DNA of 17,727 nucleotides from a bacterium (GTDB lineage: Bacteria > SZUA-182 > DTGQ01): contig JAILZY010000072.1 of assembly GCA_023512255.1 (NCBI GenBank), positions 1 through 17,727 on the forward strand, in the 5' to 3' direction. A model generated the notes under the pieces. The model was given only the letters and a program-made list of their open reading frames with translations, was not told where the DNA came from and did not search any database. This document shows positions 7,625 through 16,436 of this stretch, one piece after another. Numbering within the stretch: position 1 is the stretch's first letter; each line of letters opens with the position of its first letter. A program made the position numbers and the translations under genes.

Positions 7625-8116
7625 TCACTGTCTATTTTTCTGAAATTTTTCCTCAAGCTTTGCTTTCACATAAGGCTCCACCATATCGTCAATACATCCT
7701 CCAAGCATAGCCAGCTTGCGGACCAGACTGGAGCTTAAATAGATATAGTTAGCCTTTGGTGTCAGGAAGACCGTTTCAATTTCATTGCCTAGTTTTCGAT
7801 TCACCAAGGCCATCTGGAGCTCAGATTCAAAGTCAGAGATAGCTCGCAGCCCTCGAATAATGGCTTGCACCTTGAGCTTGCGAGCAAAATCAACCAGCAA
7901 CCCCTGAAAAGAGACCACTTCCACCCGCGCCACTCCCTCAAGACAGCGCTCGGCCATCTCGGTTCGCTCTCTGAGTGAAAAAACCGGCACCTTGGCCGAC
8001 TCAGCAGCCACGGCCACGATCACCTGGTCGAAAAGCTTCAGCCCTCGATCGACAAGATCAAGATGCCCCTTGGTAATTGGATCAAAGGTACCAGGATAGA
8101 TTGCTTTTCGAATCAA
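7625..8116 (-). CDS. coaD: Phosphopantetheine adenylyltransferase
   Basis: CoaD is a cytoplasmic nucleotidyltransferase for the fourth step of coenzyme A synthesis: 4'-phosphopantetheine plus ATP gives dephospho-CoA plus pyrophosphate. At 163 residues it has the family's normal length. The N-terminal motif YPGTFDPITKGHLDLV (7-22) contains the nucleotide-binding histidine His18. Further motifs are AIIRGLRAISDFESELQMA in the middle and the ATP-binding LSSSLVRKLA near the C-terminus, where Lys stands in place of the usual Glu after the Arg. The start is TTG at 8116: AAGGA (8124-8128, minus strand) is 7 nt upstream and the product begins in register with known CoaD proteins. It sits between rsmD (39-bp gap) and the aminotransferase (12-bp gap), a common rsmD-coaD pairing. 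Confidence 0.96.
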   Translation of the reverse strand: MIRKAIYPGTFDPITKGHLDLVDRGLKLFDQVIVAVAAESAKVPVFSLRERTEMAERCLEGVARVEVVSFQGLLVDFARKLKVQAIIRGLRAISDFESELQMALVNRKLGNEIETVFLTPKANYIYLSSSLVRKLAMLGGCIDDMVEPYVKAKLEEKFQKNRQ

Positions 8117-8155
8117 AATTTATTCCTTACTCTCTAACCTCTATTTATTTCTTCC

Positions 8156-8755
8156 CTACTCTTTCGGCCTCTCTTCCTTTGGCTCCTCTTCCTTCTCCGC
8201 CTTCTCTTCCTCTCTTCGGTAAAAGGTAAGAAGTGTGTCGCCAAACTCCGAAACCCTCTCTACAATCAGGTTCCCGATCCTCGCAGGCAGTGGATTTTTA
8301 ATGCTATGCTCAACAATGATGCTGTGCTCCTGATCGAGAAGGTCAGTGGCATCCAGAGCCTGTAGGGTTTTTAAAGCCAGATCCGAGCGGTAGGGAGGAT
8401 CGATGAAGATGAGGCCAAACTTCCTTTGCCGGTTGTGAAGAGAAACAATAGCTCGCAAGACATCATAGACAATAATCTCAAAATTGGTAAACCCGCAAAG
8501 CTCAACGTTTCTTCGGATTAACTCCGCGTATGAGGCCTTTTTTTCTACAAAAGTAGCCTGTTTTGCTCCCCTGCTCAGGGCCTCAATGCCAACACTCCCT
8601 GTTCCGGCAAAAAGGTCCAGAAAATGCACCTTCTGAACCCGCAGCCCCAGGATATCAAACAAAGCCTCTCTCACCCTATCCGAGGTTGGCCGAAGGGCAT
8701 ACTTTAGAGAGGATTTTAATTTTCTTCCCTTGGCAGAGCCGGCAATTACCCGCAT
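8156..8755 (-). CDS. rsmD: 16S rRNA (guanine(966)-N(2))-methyltransferase RsmD
   Basis: RsmD is a SAM-dependent methyltransferase that modifies G966 of 16S rRNA during 30S assembly. It begins MRVIAGSAKGRKLKS, typical of the family, followed by RPTSDRVREALFDIL (22-36). SAM motif I is LDLFAGTGSVGIEALSRGA (46-64), and the catalytic DPPY tetrad is at 119-122. The core ends around residue 180. The last 20 or so residues (EEEKAEKEEEPKEERPKE) are a highly charged low-complexity tail that is not part of the usual fold. ATG 8755 fits the family N-terminus, but I see no clear ribosome-binding site. Instead a strong 12-bp hairpin ends 16 bp upstream. It probably forms a unit with coaD, the aminotransferase and smc downstream. 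Confidence 0.95.
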   Translation of the reverse strand: MRVIAGSAKGRKLKSSLKYALRPTSDRVREALFDILGLRVQKVHFLDLFAGTGSVGIEALSRGAKQATFVEKKASYAELIRRNVELCGFTNFEIIVYDVLRAIVSLHNRQRKFGLIFIDPPYRSDLALKTLQALDATDLLDQEHSIIVEHSIKNPLPARIGNLIVERVSEFGDTLLTFYRREEEKAEKEEEPKEERPKE

Positions 8756-8771
8756 TGATTTTTCAAATAAT

Positions 8772-8805
8772 CAGCCCGGAGCAAAGGGTTATCTGCTCCG
8801 GGCTG
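8772..8805 (-). terminator. Strong GC-rich hairpin between ppdK and rsmD
   Basis: CAGCCCGGAGCA (8772-8783) and TGCTCCGGGCTG (8794-8805) form a perfect 12-bp stem with a 10-nt loop. On the minus strand it is followed by ATTATTTG, a weak U-tract, and 16 bp later by the rsmD ATG. It could end the glyQ-glyS-ppdK transcript or act as an attenuator, RNA stabiliser or occluder of rsmD translation. The stem itself is certain; the role is not. Confidence 0.6.
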
Positions 8806-8831
8806 TACCGATTTATCCCACTCTTCTCTGT

Positions 8832-8850
8832 GGTCTCTTAGATAGAGACC
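8832..8850 (-). other. Second stem-loop after ppdK
   Basis: GGTCTCT and AGAGACC form a 7-bp perfect stem with a 5-nt loop, 23 bp after the ppdK stop on the minus strand. No T-run follows. It stands in series with the larger hairpin, so the 118-bp ppdK-rsmD gap is unusually structured. Confidence 0.5.
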
Positions 8851-8873
8851 CCTGTGTATATAAAGCTAGCCGA

Positions 8874-11621
8874 TTATTCACCCATTGTGGTTTCCTTGGT
8901 TCCGCCCTGCTCCTCTTTGATTCGAGCATGAGCCGCAGCCAGCCGAGCAATGGGTACCCGGTAGGGAGAGCAGCTAACATAGTCTAGCCCCACTCGATGA
9001 CAGAACTCCACCGAGGCTGGATCTCCACCATGCTCGCCACAGATGCCTACCTTCAGGTCGGGACGGGTCTTTCGACCCCGCTCAACGCTCAGTTTGATCA
9101 GCTGACCGACCCCAGCCTGATCCAGGGTAATGAATGGATCATCGGGCAAGATCTTTTTCTCTACATACCCAGGCAGAAACACTCCGGCATCATCGCGGCT
9201 GAAGCCAAAGGTCATCTGGGTCAAGTCATTGGTCCCAAAGGAGAAAAATTCCGCCTCTTTGGCAATTTCAGCCGACATCAGGGCCGCTCTTGGCACCTCG
9301 ATCATGGTCCCGATCGAGTACTTCAGACTTACTCCATAGCGGCGCATGACCTCTTCGGCTACCCGGACAGCAGATTTTTTGGTATAGATCAGCTCATTGA
9401 CATCGCCGACCAGGGGGATCATGACTTCCGGCACAATGGAGTATCCCTCTTTGGCCAGCTCGCAGGCTGCCTCAAATATAGCCTGCACCTGCATCTCGTA
9501 GATTTCCGGATAGGTAATCCCCAATCGACAGCCACGATGACCAAGCATGGGGTTGAATTCGTGCAGAGATTCCACCTTAGCCAGAATGCTTTCCTTAGCC
9601 CTGATCTTGGCCAGCATGTCATTGATCTCCTGCAGAGTGCTCAGGGAGGTCAACTGCATTTTCAGATCAGCGATCTCCTGAATAAGCTCTTCCCTCTTGG
9701 GTAAAAATTCATGCAGCGGCGGATCAAGTAGCCGGATGGTCACGGGCAGGTCCTTCATGGCCTTAAATATTCCCTTAAAATCTTCCCGCTGCATGGGCAG
9801 GAGCTGATCTAGGGCCTTTAGCCGCGCCTCCTTGTTATCAGCCATAATCATCTCTTGAACAATGGGGAGACGGTCTTCACCAAAGAACATATGTTCAGTC
9901 CTGGTCAGGCCTATCCCTTGAGCGCCAAAGTCTCTGGCCAGTTTGGCATCTTCTGGCGTATCAGCGTTAGTGCGCACTTTGAGGGTTCTGATCTCATCAG
10001 CCCAAGCCATTAGTTTGGCGAAATCTCCGCTCAGCTCAGGTTGAATCAGCTTGGCCTCTCCCAGGATAACCTCACCGGTTGAACCGTTCAGAGAGATGTA
10101 ATCTCCTTCCTTGATCCTCAGCTCGCCTACGGTCATATAACCGGCCTCCTCATGAATGGAGAGAGCGCCGCATCCAGCCACGCAGCACTTCCCCATGCCT
10201 CGGGCCACCACTGCGGCATGGGAGGTCATGCCCCCGCGAGCGGTCAAAATCCCTTGAGCAGCATGCATACCGCCGATATCCTCAGGAGAGGTTTCATTTC
10301 GCACCAGAACTACTCTCTCTCCACTAGCGGCGGCTTCCTGGGCTTTTTCAGCCGTAAATACAACCCTGCCCACGGCTGCCCCGGGCGAGGCTGGCAGCCC
10401 CTTGGCAATCACCTTGGGTTTGGTTTTCATATCAATCATCGGATGCAGCAGTTGATCAAGCTGTTTTGGCTCAACCCGAAGGACCGCGGTCCGCTTGTCG
10501 ATCAGCCCCTCTTCTACCATGTCAACGGCAATCTTCACCGCTGCGGCTGCGGTTCGCTTACCGTTTCTGGTTTGCAGTAAAAACAGCCTACCCTTTTGGA
10601 TGGTGAATTCAATATCCTGCATATCCTTGTAGTGATTTTCCAGCTTCCGGTAGATATTCTCAAGTTCACGATAGACCTGGGGCATCTCTTCTTCAAGAGA
10701 GGGGAGATCAGAGCCTTTTTTCTGGGCAATATTGATTGGCTGCGGCGTGCGAATTCCAGCGACCACATCCTCACCCTGAGCATTCATCAGGTATTCGCCG
10801 AAGAATACCTTCTCACCCGTGGCCGGATCACGGGTAAAGGCTACACCGGTTCCTGAATCATTGCCCATATTTCCATAGACCATAGCCTGCACATTGACCG
10901 CAGTTCCCCAGTCATTAGGGATGCCGTGGAGTTTTCGATAGGTAATGGCCCGCTCGTTATTCCATGAGCCAAAGACAGCGCCAATGGCCATTTCCAGTTG
11001 AGTTTTTGGATCTTCCGGAAAATCTCGTCCAGTTTCCTGCCTCACTAGCTCCTTGTATTGAGCTACAACACTTTTGAGCGCCTCGGCATCAAGCTCCGTA
11101 TCAAGCTTGACCCCAAGCTCATCTTTTTTAGCTTGCAGTATCTTTTCAAATTTCTCGTGAGGCACTCCCATGACTACGTTACCGAACATATTGATAAACC
11201 GGCGATAACTGTCATAGGCGAATCTCTCATTTCCTGTCTGTTTGATAAGCCCTTTTACAGTCTGATCATTGAGGCCGAGATTCAAAACCGTATCCATCAT
11301 CCCAGGCATGGACACACGGGCTCCACTTCGAACGGAAACCAACAGCGGGCGCTCACGGTCCCCAAACTTCATGCCCATGATCTCTTCCATCCGACGCAGA
11401 TTCTCCTCAACCTGGGGCCACAGGTCAGGAGGATATTGCTTGTTATTCTTGTAATATTCAGTACACACTTCAGTCGTGATCGTGAATCCAGCAGGTACCG
11501 GAATTCCAAGATTCGTCATCTCAGCAAGATTGGCACCTTTCCCCCCCAAGAGGTCCTTCATCTTAGCATTACCTTCCGCTCTCCCCTGTCCGAAGAAATA
11601 TACATACTTTTTGCTTCCCAT
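8874..11621 (-). CDS. ppdK: Pyruvate, phosphate dikinase
   Basis: PpdK reversibly converts pyruvate, ATP and phosphate to phosphoenolpyruvate, AMP and pyrophosphate. It is common in anaerobes for gluconeogenesis or PPi-linked glycolysis. An N-terminal ATP-grasp region (about 1-350) starts [10 protein letters not shown], with [10 protein letters not shown] and [13 protein letters not shown]. The central swivelling phosphohistidine domain has [17 protein letters not shown], with catalytic His at about 468. The C-terminal PEP/pyruvate barrel has the active-site Cys at about 861 in [12 protein letters not shown], which fits a dikinase better than PEP synthase. I chose ATG 11621 (915 residues) over an ATG at 11660 because AGGGGG (11629-11634, minus strand) precedes it and the product starts at the family N-terminus. 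The upstream glyS stop is only 4 bp away and overlaps this ribosome-binding site, suggesting coupling. No PPDK regulatory kinase gene is present. Confidence 0.97.
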   Translation of the reverse strand: MGSKKYVYFFGQGRAEGNAKMKDLLGGKGANLAEMTNLGIPVPAGFTITTEVCTEYYKNNKQYPPDLWPQVEENLRRMEEIMGMKFGDRERPLLVSVRSGARVSMPGMMDTVLNLGLNDQTVKGLIKQTGNERFAYDSYRRFINMFGNVVMGVPHEKFEKILQAKKDELGVKLDTELDAEALKSVVAQYKELVRQETGRDFPEDPKTQLEMAIGAVFGSWNNERAITYRKLHGIPNDWGTAVNVQAMVYGNMGNDSGTGVAFTRDPATGEKVFFGEYLMNAQGEDVVAGIRTPQPINIAQKKGSDLPSLEEEMPQVYRELENIYRKLENHYKDMQDIEFTIQKGRLFLLQTRNGKRTAAAAVKIAVDMVEEGLIDKRTAVLRVEPKQLDQLLHPMIDMKTKPKVIAKGLPASPGAAVGRVVFTAEKAQEAAASGERVVLVRNETSPEDIGGMHAAQGILTARGGMTSHAAVVARGMGKCCVAGCGALSIHEEAGYMTVGELRIKEGDYISLNGSTGEVILGEAKLIQPELSGDFAKLMAWADEIRTLKVRTNADTPEDAKLARDFGAQGIGLTRTEHMFFGEDRLPIVQEMIMADNKEARLKALDQLLPMQREDFKGIFKAMKDLPVTIRLLDPPLHEFLPKREELIQEIADLKMQLTSLSTLQEINDMLAKIRAKESILAKVESLHEFNPMLGHRGCRLGITYPEIYEMQVQAIFEAACELAKEGYSIVPEVMIPLVGDVNELIYTKKSAVRVAEEVMRRYGVSLKYSIGTMIEVPRAALMSAEIAKEAEFFSFGTNDLTQMTFGFSRDDAGVFLPGYVEKKILPDDPFITLDQAGVGQLIKLSVERGRKTRPDLKVGICGEHGGDPASVEFCHRVGLDYVSCSPYRVPIARLAAAHARIKEEQGGTKETTMGE

Positions 11622-11625
11622 TAAG

Positions 11626-13752
11626 TTACCCCCTTTCGGCGACAATCTTTGAAAAGTCAACCACCTGGGAAAAAGTGGCTTTGGTGGCCTGGAGCAATGA
11701 AAGCCGGTTTTGTCTTAGCTTCTCATCCTCGGCCATGACCAAAATCTCTTCAAAGAAAGTATCGATATCACGTTTTAGTCCTGCTAGATTCTGTAATACC
11801 TTTCTGTAGTCCTCTTGTTGCAGTCCGATGAATACCTGGGCCCTAACTTCCTGCAGTTTGCCATAAAGCCTCTTTTCAGCCTCTTCCCGCAGTGCCTCGG
11901 CATCTACTTCAGGGAAAGTGTTCATCCCCTTAGGGATGATGTTGATTACCCGCTTGAGCGAGGTCATAAGCGATCCAAAATCAGCCTGGTCAACAAAGAG
12001 CTTTAATGCTACCAGCTTATTGAGAAGCCTAATCACATCGTCATCTCCGCTGGCCAGGGCAGCTTCAATCAGATCAGAATCAAACCCCCTGGCACTGAGG
12101 GCTGAAAATATCCGCTGTTGAAAGAAAGAAATTACCTCATCGCGCACCTCCTCTGGTTTTCTGGTTAATTTCCCTTCCAGTAATTGAATAGCCTGGTTAA
12201 TAAGTTCAGTTAATGAAAGCCGATACCCTCCTTGGATAAGGATATTGACTATGCCCTGAGCCTGTCTTCGCAAAGCATACGGATCCTCTGATCCGGTCGG
12301 TATCAGCCCAAGGCCGAAACAGCCGACAATATTGTCGATCTTATCAGCAATACCGACCAGGGCTCCGGGCAGAGTCTTGGGCAGATCATCATCCTGAAAC
12401 CTAGGCAGATAATGTTCATAGATGGCTTCGGCTACCTCTGGCTTTTCTCCCGCGCATAAGGCATACTCTCTGCCCATAACACCTTGCAGTTCAGGAAACT
12501 CCTTGACCATTTCAGTTAGCAGATCCGCCTTGCACAGATATGCTGCCCGATCAGCAAGGTTGAGAATATCTTCCTTTCGGTCCGAGAATCTTTTATCAGA
12601 TGAGAATAGGTTAACTAAAAAGGCAACTATCCTTCTGATCCGCTCGACCTTATCGTACAAAGTGCCTAACTTTTCCTGGAAAACCACTTTCTTTAAGGAC
12701 TCTACCAGGTGAGAGAGAGGGATTTTGCGATCCTCATGGTAAAAAAATTCAGCATCAGCCAGCCGCGCTCGCAACACTCGTTCATTGCCAGCCTGGATCA
12801 GGCGGTAATCATCGGTTTTGATATTGCAAATGGCAATGAATTTAGGCATCAGTTTTCGATTAGGCTCATGAACAGGCCGATCATAGATGGGAAAATATTT
12901 TTGATGACCACGCATTGAGGTAACCAGCACTTCCTCTGGCAACTGTAGGAAGCGGGGGTCAAAGGATCCGCAAATAGCCTTAGGGTATTCGACTAGAAAG
13001 GTAACCAAATCAAGAAGTTGCGGATCGTCCGGCACATACCCTCCCTCCTGGGCGGCAAGATGGGCGATCTGCTCCTGTATCATGACCCGCCTTCTTTGAG
13101 GCGAAATGATCACCTGCGCCTCTTCGGTTTGTTTCTCAAAGGAGGCAAAATCAGAAACTTCGAATGGGCCAGGGCTGGTAAATCGGTGCCCGTAGGATGT
13201 GCGGCCACTTTTGATTCCATCCAAAGAAAAGGGGATAACCTCACCCCCATAGAGAGCCACGATCCAGTGAATTGGACGAGCAAATAGCAAACTCCCCTCT
13301 CCCCAGCGCATGACCTTGGGGAAAGAGAGAGAGGTAATCAATTTCGGAAGAATAGACGGAAGAAGCTCTCTGGTTTTCCGGCCTTGGTAATGTTTAACCG
13401 CAACCAGATATTCACCCTTGCCCTCAATGGTTCTAACCTTTAGATCTTCAACCGAAACCCCTTGATTTTTGGCAAATCCAAAAGCTGCCTTGGTAGGCTG
13501 CCCATGCTGGTCATAGGCGATTTTCTTAGGAGGACCAGCGATTTCTTCGATAAAACTCTCCTGCTCCTCGGCCACATGATCGGCATACAGAATCAGCCGT
13601 CGGGGAGTGCCATAGGTGGCTTTGACTTCAGCAGCAATCCGATTTTTAGCCAAAAGCTCTTTGGCCTTGGTGAACAATTGCTCTAGCGCTCCGGCCATAA
13701 AACGAGCCGGAATTTCCTCAACTCCAATCTCTAACAGCAGCTCCATTGGCAT
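11626..13752 (-). CDS. glyS: Glycyl-tRNA synthetase beta subunit
   Basis: This is the large subunit of the bacterial alpha2beta2 glycyl-tRNA synthetase, which recognises and binds tRNA-Gly while the alpha subunit activates glycine. The N-terminus [15 protein letters not shown] (5-19) is diagnostic, and GRTSYGHRF and [14 protein letters not shown] are further family blocks. The central part (around [21 protein letters not shown] split by helices) is HD-like. The last 120 or so residues resemble the DALR-type anticodon-binding helical bundle. The 708 residues match the usual length of about 690-700. ATG 13752 is used; ATG 13746, two codons in, is an equally possible start. It follows glyQ after 63 bp and precedes ppdK by 4 bp, so the three genes are probably one transcript. 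Confidence 0.97.
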   Translation of the reverse strand: MPMELLLEIGVEEIPARFMAGALEQLFTKAKELLAKNRIAAEVKATYGTPRRLILYADHVAEEQESFIEEIAGPPKKIAYDQHGQPTKAAFGFAKNQGVSVEDLKVRTIEGKGEYLVAVKHYQGRKTRELLPSILPKLITSLSFPKVMRWGEGSLLFARPIHWIVALYGGEVIPFSLDGIKSGRTSYGHRFTSPGPFEVSDFASFEKQTEEAQVIISPQRRRVMIQEQIAHLAAQEGGYVPDDPQLLDLVTFLVEYPKAICGSFDPRFLQLPEEVLVTSMRGHQKYFPIYDRPVHEPNRKLMPKFIAICNIKTDDYRLIQAGNERVLRARLADAEFFYHEDRKIPLSHLVESLKKVVFQEKLGTLYDKVERIRRIVAFLVNLFSSDKRFSDRKEDILNLADRAAYLCKADLLTEMVKEFPELQGVMGREYALCAGEKPEVAEAIYEHYLPRFQDDDLPKTLPGALVGIADKIDNIVGCFGLGLIPTGSEDPYALRRQAQGIVNILIQGGYRLSLTELINQAIQLLEGKLTRKPEEVRDEVISFFQQRIFSALSARGFDSDLIEAALASGDDDVIRLLNKLVALKLFVDQADFGSLMTSLKRVINIIPKGMNTFPEVDAEALREEAEKRLYGKLQEVRAQVFIGLQQEDYRKVLQNLAGLKRDIDTFFEEILVMAEDEKLRQNRLSLLQATKATFSQVVDFSKIVAERG

Positions 13753-13804
13753 AATAGTCTTTCAGTCCGCTCTTATTTTTGGCTGTATCTCACTCTTTCT
13801 TTTT

Positions 13805-13820
13805 ATCTCATCATCTCATC
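13805..13820. repeat. 8-bp perfect tandem duplication over the glyQ stop codon
   Basis: ATCTCATC occurs twice in tandem (13805-13812, 13813-13820). The glyQ TGA (13816-13818 on the minus strand) lies in the second copy. By itself such a short repeat could be chance; it is listed because several other gene ends in this window show the same thing. Confidence 0.6.
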
Positions 13821-14706
13821 TGGCTGCAAGCAGGGGAAAACCCTTTTTTTCCCGCTCCTTAAGATAATTCTCAGCACAGCGCCGGGCCAGATTTCGAATC
13901 CTGCCTATATATCCTGTCCTTTCAGTAACACTTATTGCTCCCCGTGCCTCTAAGAGGTTGAAGGTGTGAGAACACTTAAGACAATAATCATAGGCAGGAA
14001 GCACTAGCCCCATCTCAGCCAGGCGCAAAGATTCCTGTTCATAGAGAGAAAAGATCTGAAAGAGCATTTTAAGATCTGCTTGCTCGAAATTATAGGTGGA
14101 AAATTCCACCTCGCTTTGAAGATGAATGTCCCCGTAGCGAATACCCGGCGCCCAGATCACGTCGTAAACATTATCTACCCCTTGCAGGTACATAGCGATG
14201 CGCTCAAGACCATAGGTGATCTCTACAGAAACAGGCTTTAAATCAAGCCCCCCTACCTGCTGAAAATAAGTAAACTGAGTGATCTCCATTCCATCTAGCC
14301 ACACTTCCCATCCTAACCCCCAGGCCCCAAGAGTGGGAGACTCCCAGTCATCCTCCACAAAGCGAATGTCATGCTGCCGAAGATTAATACCTAGCCTCTC
14401 TAAGCTCTTTAAATACCTATCCTGCACATCAAGAGGAGAAGGCTTTAAGATAACTTGATACTGATAGTAGTGCTGTAGCCGGTTAGGATTCTCACCATAG
14501 CGGCCATCCGTTGGTCGGCGAGACGGCTCCACATAGGCCACCTTCCAAGGCTCAGGACCAAGAATCCGCAGAAAGGTTGCGGGATTGAAGGTTCCGGCAC
14601 CTACTTCGATATCATAGGGCTGCTGAAGAACGCAGCCTTGTGAAGCCCAGTACTGTGAGAGAAAAAGAATAATATCTTGAAAATTCAACTCTTGACTCTT
14701 GTTCAT
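13816..14706 (-). CDS. glyQ: Glycyl-tRNA synthetase alpha subunit
   Basis: This class II catalytic subunit activates glycine with ATP and, with GlyS, charges tRNA-Gly. Family blocks are unmistakable: [20 protein letters not shown] (8-27), [20 protein letters not shown] (28-47), the motif 2 region [20 protein letters not shown] (57-76) and [20 protein letters not shown] further on. Its 296 residues match the usual length of about 290-300. ATG 14706 is preceded by AGGG (14714-14717, minus strand) at a suitable distance. The gene heads the minus-strand block, with a strong promoter about 30 bp upstream. The leader is only about 26 nt, too short for a T-box riboswitch, so control by uncharged tRNA as in many Firmicutes is not expected here. 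Confidence 0.98.
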   Translation of the reverse strand: MNKSQELNFQDIILFLSQYWASQGCVLQQPYDIEVGAGTFNPATFLRILGPEPWKVAYVEPSRRPTDGRYGENPNRLQHYYQYQVILKPSPLDVQDRYLKSLERLGINLRQHDIRFVEDDWESPTLGAWGLGWEVWLDGMEITQFTYFQQVGGLDLKPVSVEITYGLERIAMYLQGVDNVYDVIWAPGIRYGDIHLQSEVEFSTYNFEQADLKMLFQIFSLYEQESLRLAEMGLVLPAYDYCLKCSHTFNLLEARGAISVTERTGYIGRIRNLARRCAENYLKEREKKGFPLLAAR

Positions 14707-14738
14707 TAATTTTCCCTATAAACTATAGTAAATCAATT

Positions 14739-14766
14739 ATTTAACAGAAATTAGTTTCAATGTCAA
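14739..14766 (-). promoter_or_regulatory. Predicted sigma-70 promoter of the glyQ-glyS-ppdK block
   Basis: On the minus strand a perfect TTGACA (14761-14766) is followed, after 16 bp, by TTAAAT (14739-14744; four of six consensus bases). A start near 14732 would give a leader of about 26 nt with AGGG before the glyQ ATG. The -35 lies 10 bp beyond the T-run of the upstream terminator, a tight terminator-promoter junction. Confidence 0.7.
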
Positions 14767-14776
14767 GCAAATTTTC

Positions 14777-14817
14777 AAAAAAAGGGGAAAACCCTTTTGA
14801 AAAAGGGTTTTCCCCTT
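14777..14817 (-). terminator. Strong intrinsic terminator of the glycosyltransferase gene
   Basis: AAGGGGAAAACCCTTTT (14782-14798) and AAAAGGGTTTTCCCCTT (14801-14817) form a perfect 17-bp stem around a 2-base centre. Read on the minus strand it is followed by seven T (14777-14783 complement), the form expected of a Rho-independent terminator. It lies 110 bp after the glycosyltransferase stop and directly upstream of the glyQ promoter, insulating the two units. Confidence 0.88.
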
Positions 14818-14835
14818 ATGCCCCTTTCCTAAAAC

Positions 14836-14875
14836 TTTAATAAACTTAATATAAATTTAATAACCTTAATATAAA
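14836..14875. repeat. 20-bp tandem duplication after the glycosyltransferase
   Basis: Two adjacent 20-bp units (14836-14855, 14856-14875) differ at a single base: TTTAATAAACTTAATATAAA versus the same with an A-to-C change at the ninth base. They lie between the glycosyltransferase stop and its terminator. Confidence 0.9.
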
Positions 14876-14926
14876 ATAGTAACGGACACTGGCTCAGTTT
14901 AATTTAAAAACCATGGTGAATCATAG

Positions 14927-16162
14927 TCATGGTCGCAGAAGATATTTTCGAATTTGAATCATCATCTTTTCCTTTTCAATTTCAAGAGTATGAGAAGCCA
15001 CGGTTTTTCGCCCTTCAATAACCAGCCTGGTTCGCATAAGCTCATCATCCGCCAGGGTGATAATCGCCTGACATATAGCCTGTGGATCAGCCGGTGGTAT
15101 CAGCAGACCGTTTATTCTATCCTGAATAAAAAAGGGAATCCCAGCCACTGAGGTAGCTATGACACAAAGCCCACAGCTCATGGCTTCCAAAATGGTCTGA
15201 GGTAGCCCCTCTCCGGTCAGCGAGGGGAGAATGAAAAAATCATGCTCTCGAAAACGGCTAAAAAGCTCAGGTCCATGCCTTATGTAGCCGACAAATTGCA
15301 CAGCGTCCGAAAGCCCTCTTTTTCTGACCTCATGCCAAAGCCGCGCCTCTTCCCTTCCCCGGCCAATAATGGTCAATAAGACCTCTCGCCCCTCTCTCCT
15401 CAGCAGCCTGTCCACAGCTTGAATAAGATAGATTAGCCCCTTTTCCGGCTCCAGGCGACCTGCACTCAGCAGCCTGATCGGATTGTTGGCCGAGGTGTTG
15501 GCCGTGGCAGAGGAAGAGCAAGGGATGGGACGATTAGCCACCTGCTCTTTTAGGTCCTGGCTAGAAACCAGGGAAATTATAACCGGAAAGACCAGGGAAT
15601 GGTTTTTCCGGTACTGAATCAACATCTCCTGGCCCACAGTAAAGATCGGCGCCTGCTGAGAGTGCGCCAGCCATTGCGAGAGCCGCTCGATGAGGCGAAC
15701 CATAAAGATAGATACCGTACGCTTGGCGCCCCGGCACCGATGCCGAACCTGCTCAGCCAAATTTTGCCTGACCAGAAAGAAAAAGGGCTTGCTTTTCTGA
15801 CGGCACAAGCAGGCCGCCATAACTCCAATGGGGTGAGGCGCAGGCAACCAAACAAGATCCCACTGGTCAATGTTTTCTTTTAGCTTGCGCCATATCTGAG
15901 GTAAGATAAGAGCTCCCCTGGTATAGAGGCTATAGATATCAGGATAGTAAGGGAAGGAGCAGACTGGGTGTTTTGCAGGATGTAAGGGATAGGCCCAGGC
16001 TCTACTGCCCTGCTGATGGGAACAGCTCCGAACCCTTCCGCAGAAGGTAATCCGTTCAAAATCCTGATCAAAGGCGGTAACAAACCTACTGAAGGCATCA
16101 TCCAGAAAATACCCCTCACCATCCCGCCATATGATCCAATCGTGAAACATAGCCAGATGCAT
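14927..16162 (-). CDS. Group 1 (GT4-type) glycosyltransferase
   Basis: This is a GT-B fold retaining glycosyltransferase that transfers a sugar from a nucleotide-sugar donor, probably at the cytoplasmic face during glycan or glycolipid assembly. The C-terminal Rossmann half is classic GT4: RLLSAGRLEPEKG (230-242, donor-phosphate Arg236 and Lys241), LTIIGRG (263-269), VQFVGYI (288-294), and the E-x7-E motif in GEGLPQTILEAMSCG with Glu318 and Glu326. The N-terminal acceptor half is divergent, starting MHLAMFHDW, and gives no clue to substrate. The Ser/Ala/Thr/Asn-rich stretch at about 211-228 is probably the linker between the halves. ATG 16162 has GAGAAG just upstream. It is divergent from the methyltransferase at 16437 and has its own terminator, so it seems monocistronic. 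Family secure, sugar and acceptor unknown. Confidence 0.9.
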   Translation of the reverse strand: MHLAMFHDWIIWRDGEGYFLDDAFSRFVTAFDQDFERITFCGRVRSCSHQQGSRAWAYPLHPAKHPVCSFPYYPDIYSLYTRGALILPQIWRKLKENIDQWDLVWLPAPHPIGVMAACLCRQKSKPFFFLVRQNLAEQVRHRCRGAKRTVSIFMVRLIERLSQWLAHSQQAPIFTVGQEMLIQYRKNHSLVFPVIISLVSSQDLKEQVANRPIPCSSSATANTSANNPIRLLSAGRLEPEKGLIYLIQAVDRLLRREGREVLLTIIGRGREEARLWHEVRKRGLSDAVQFVGYIRHGPELFSRFREHDFFILPSLTGEGLPQTILEAMSCGLCVIATSVAGIPFFIQDRINGLLIPPADPQAICQAIITLADDELMRTRLVIEGRKTVASHTLEIEKEKMMIQIRKYLLRP

Positions 16163-16255
16163 AATGCTTCTCGAAAATCAGGCAACACTGCTAAAGCTCA
16201 AAATACAGAAGGCTCGCCACTTCTTAACCCTACTTATTGGTATATGAGTATAGAT

Positions 16256-16293
16256 GGTATATATGTATGATTATGGTATATGTATGATAGTAT
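16256..16293. repeat. Imperfect 19-bp direct repeats near the glycosyltransferase promoter
   Basis: GGTATATATGTATGATTAT (16256-16274) and GGTATATGTATGATAGTAT (16275-16293) share GGTATAT and TATGTATGAT, with a 2-bp offset. The second unit overlaps the -10 box and the probable start site. It could be an operator, or just another slippage product. Confidence 0.6.
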
Positions 16294-16315
16294 AGGATGA
16301 TTACCCTTATGTCAA
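16287..16315 (-). promoter_or_regulatory. Predicted promoter of the glycosyltransferase
   Basis: On the minus strand TTGACA (16310-16315) is followed after 17 bp by TACTAT (16287-16292), a perfect -35 and a four-of-six -10. The transcript would begin near 16280 with a leader of about 118 nt that includes the direct repeats. Confidence 0.65.
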
Positions 16316-16388
16316 GGTTCAATTATTGCTTGCCCTCTATCTGAAAAAAATGGTAAAGTCTGTCATCAAAATATCATATACAATCCAA

Positions 16389-16404
16389 AATATAGCAATA
16401 TAGC
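16389..16404. repeat. 8-bp perfect tandem duplication upstream of the methyltransferase
   Basis: AATATAGC occurs twice back to back (16389-16396, 16397-16404), 32 bp before the methyltransferase ATG. Confidence 0.7.
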
Positions 16405-16436
16405 CTGAAAACTCATGAAGAAAGCAGGTCGAGAGA

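Larger units (their letters stand above)
16163..16436. other. AT-rich divergent intergenic region
   Basis: This 274-bp spacer lies between divergent start codons. It contains a good promoter for the glycosyltransferase (16287-16315, minus), direct repeats built on TGGTATAT (16238, 16255, 16274) and TATGTATGAT (16262-16271, 16279-16288), and an 8-bp tandem duplication AATATAGC (16389-16404). I found no convincing promoter for the plus-strand methyltransferase, though one may be hidden in the AT-rich part around 16326-16380. Confidence 0.7.

Noticed and set aside
8997-9704. A 235-codon open frame on the plus strand, with several others at 9130-9339, 10152-10580 and 11058-11624
   Set aside because: They lie antisense to ppdK, which has full family motifs throughout. 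The products have no recognisable domain and low-complexity composition expected of shadow frames.
14707-14760. T-box riboswitch upstream of glyQ
   Set aside because: The distance from the predicted transcription start to the ATG is only about 26 nt, and the only hairpin nearby is the terminator of the upstream gene.
15330-15883. Frames of 63-94 codons on both strands within the glycosyltransferase region
   Set aside because: They overlap the GT4 gene, which carries the expected motifs, and show no features of their own.
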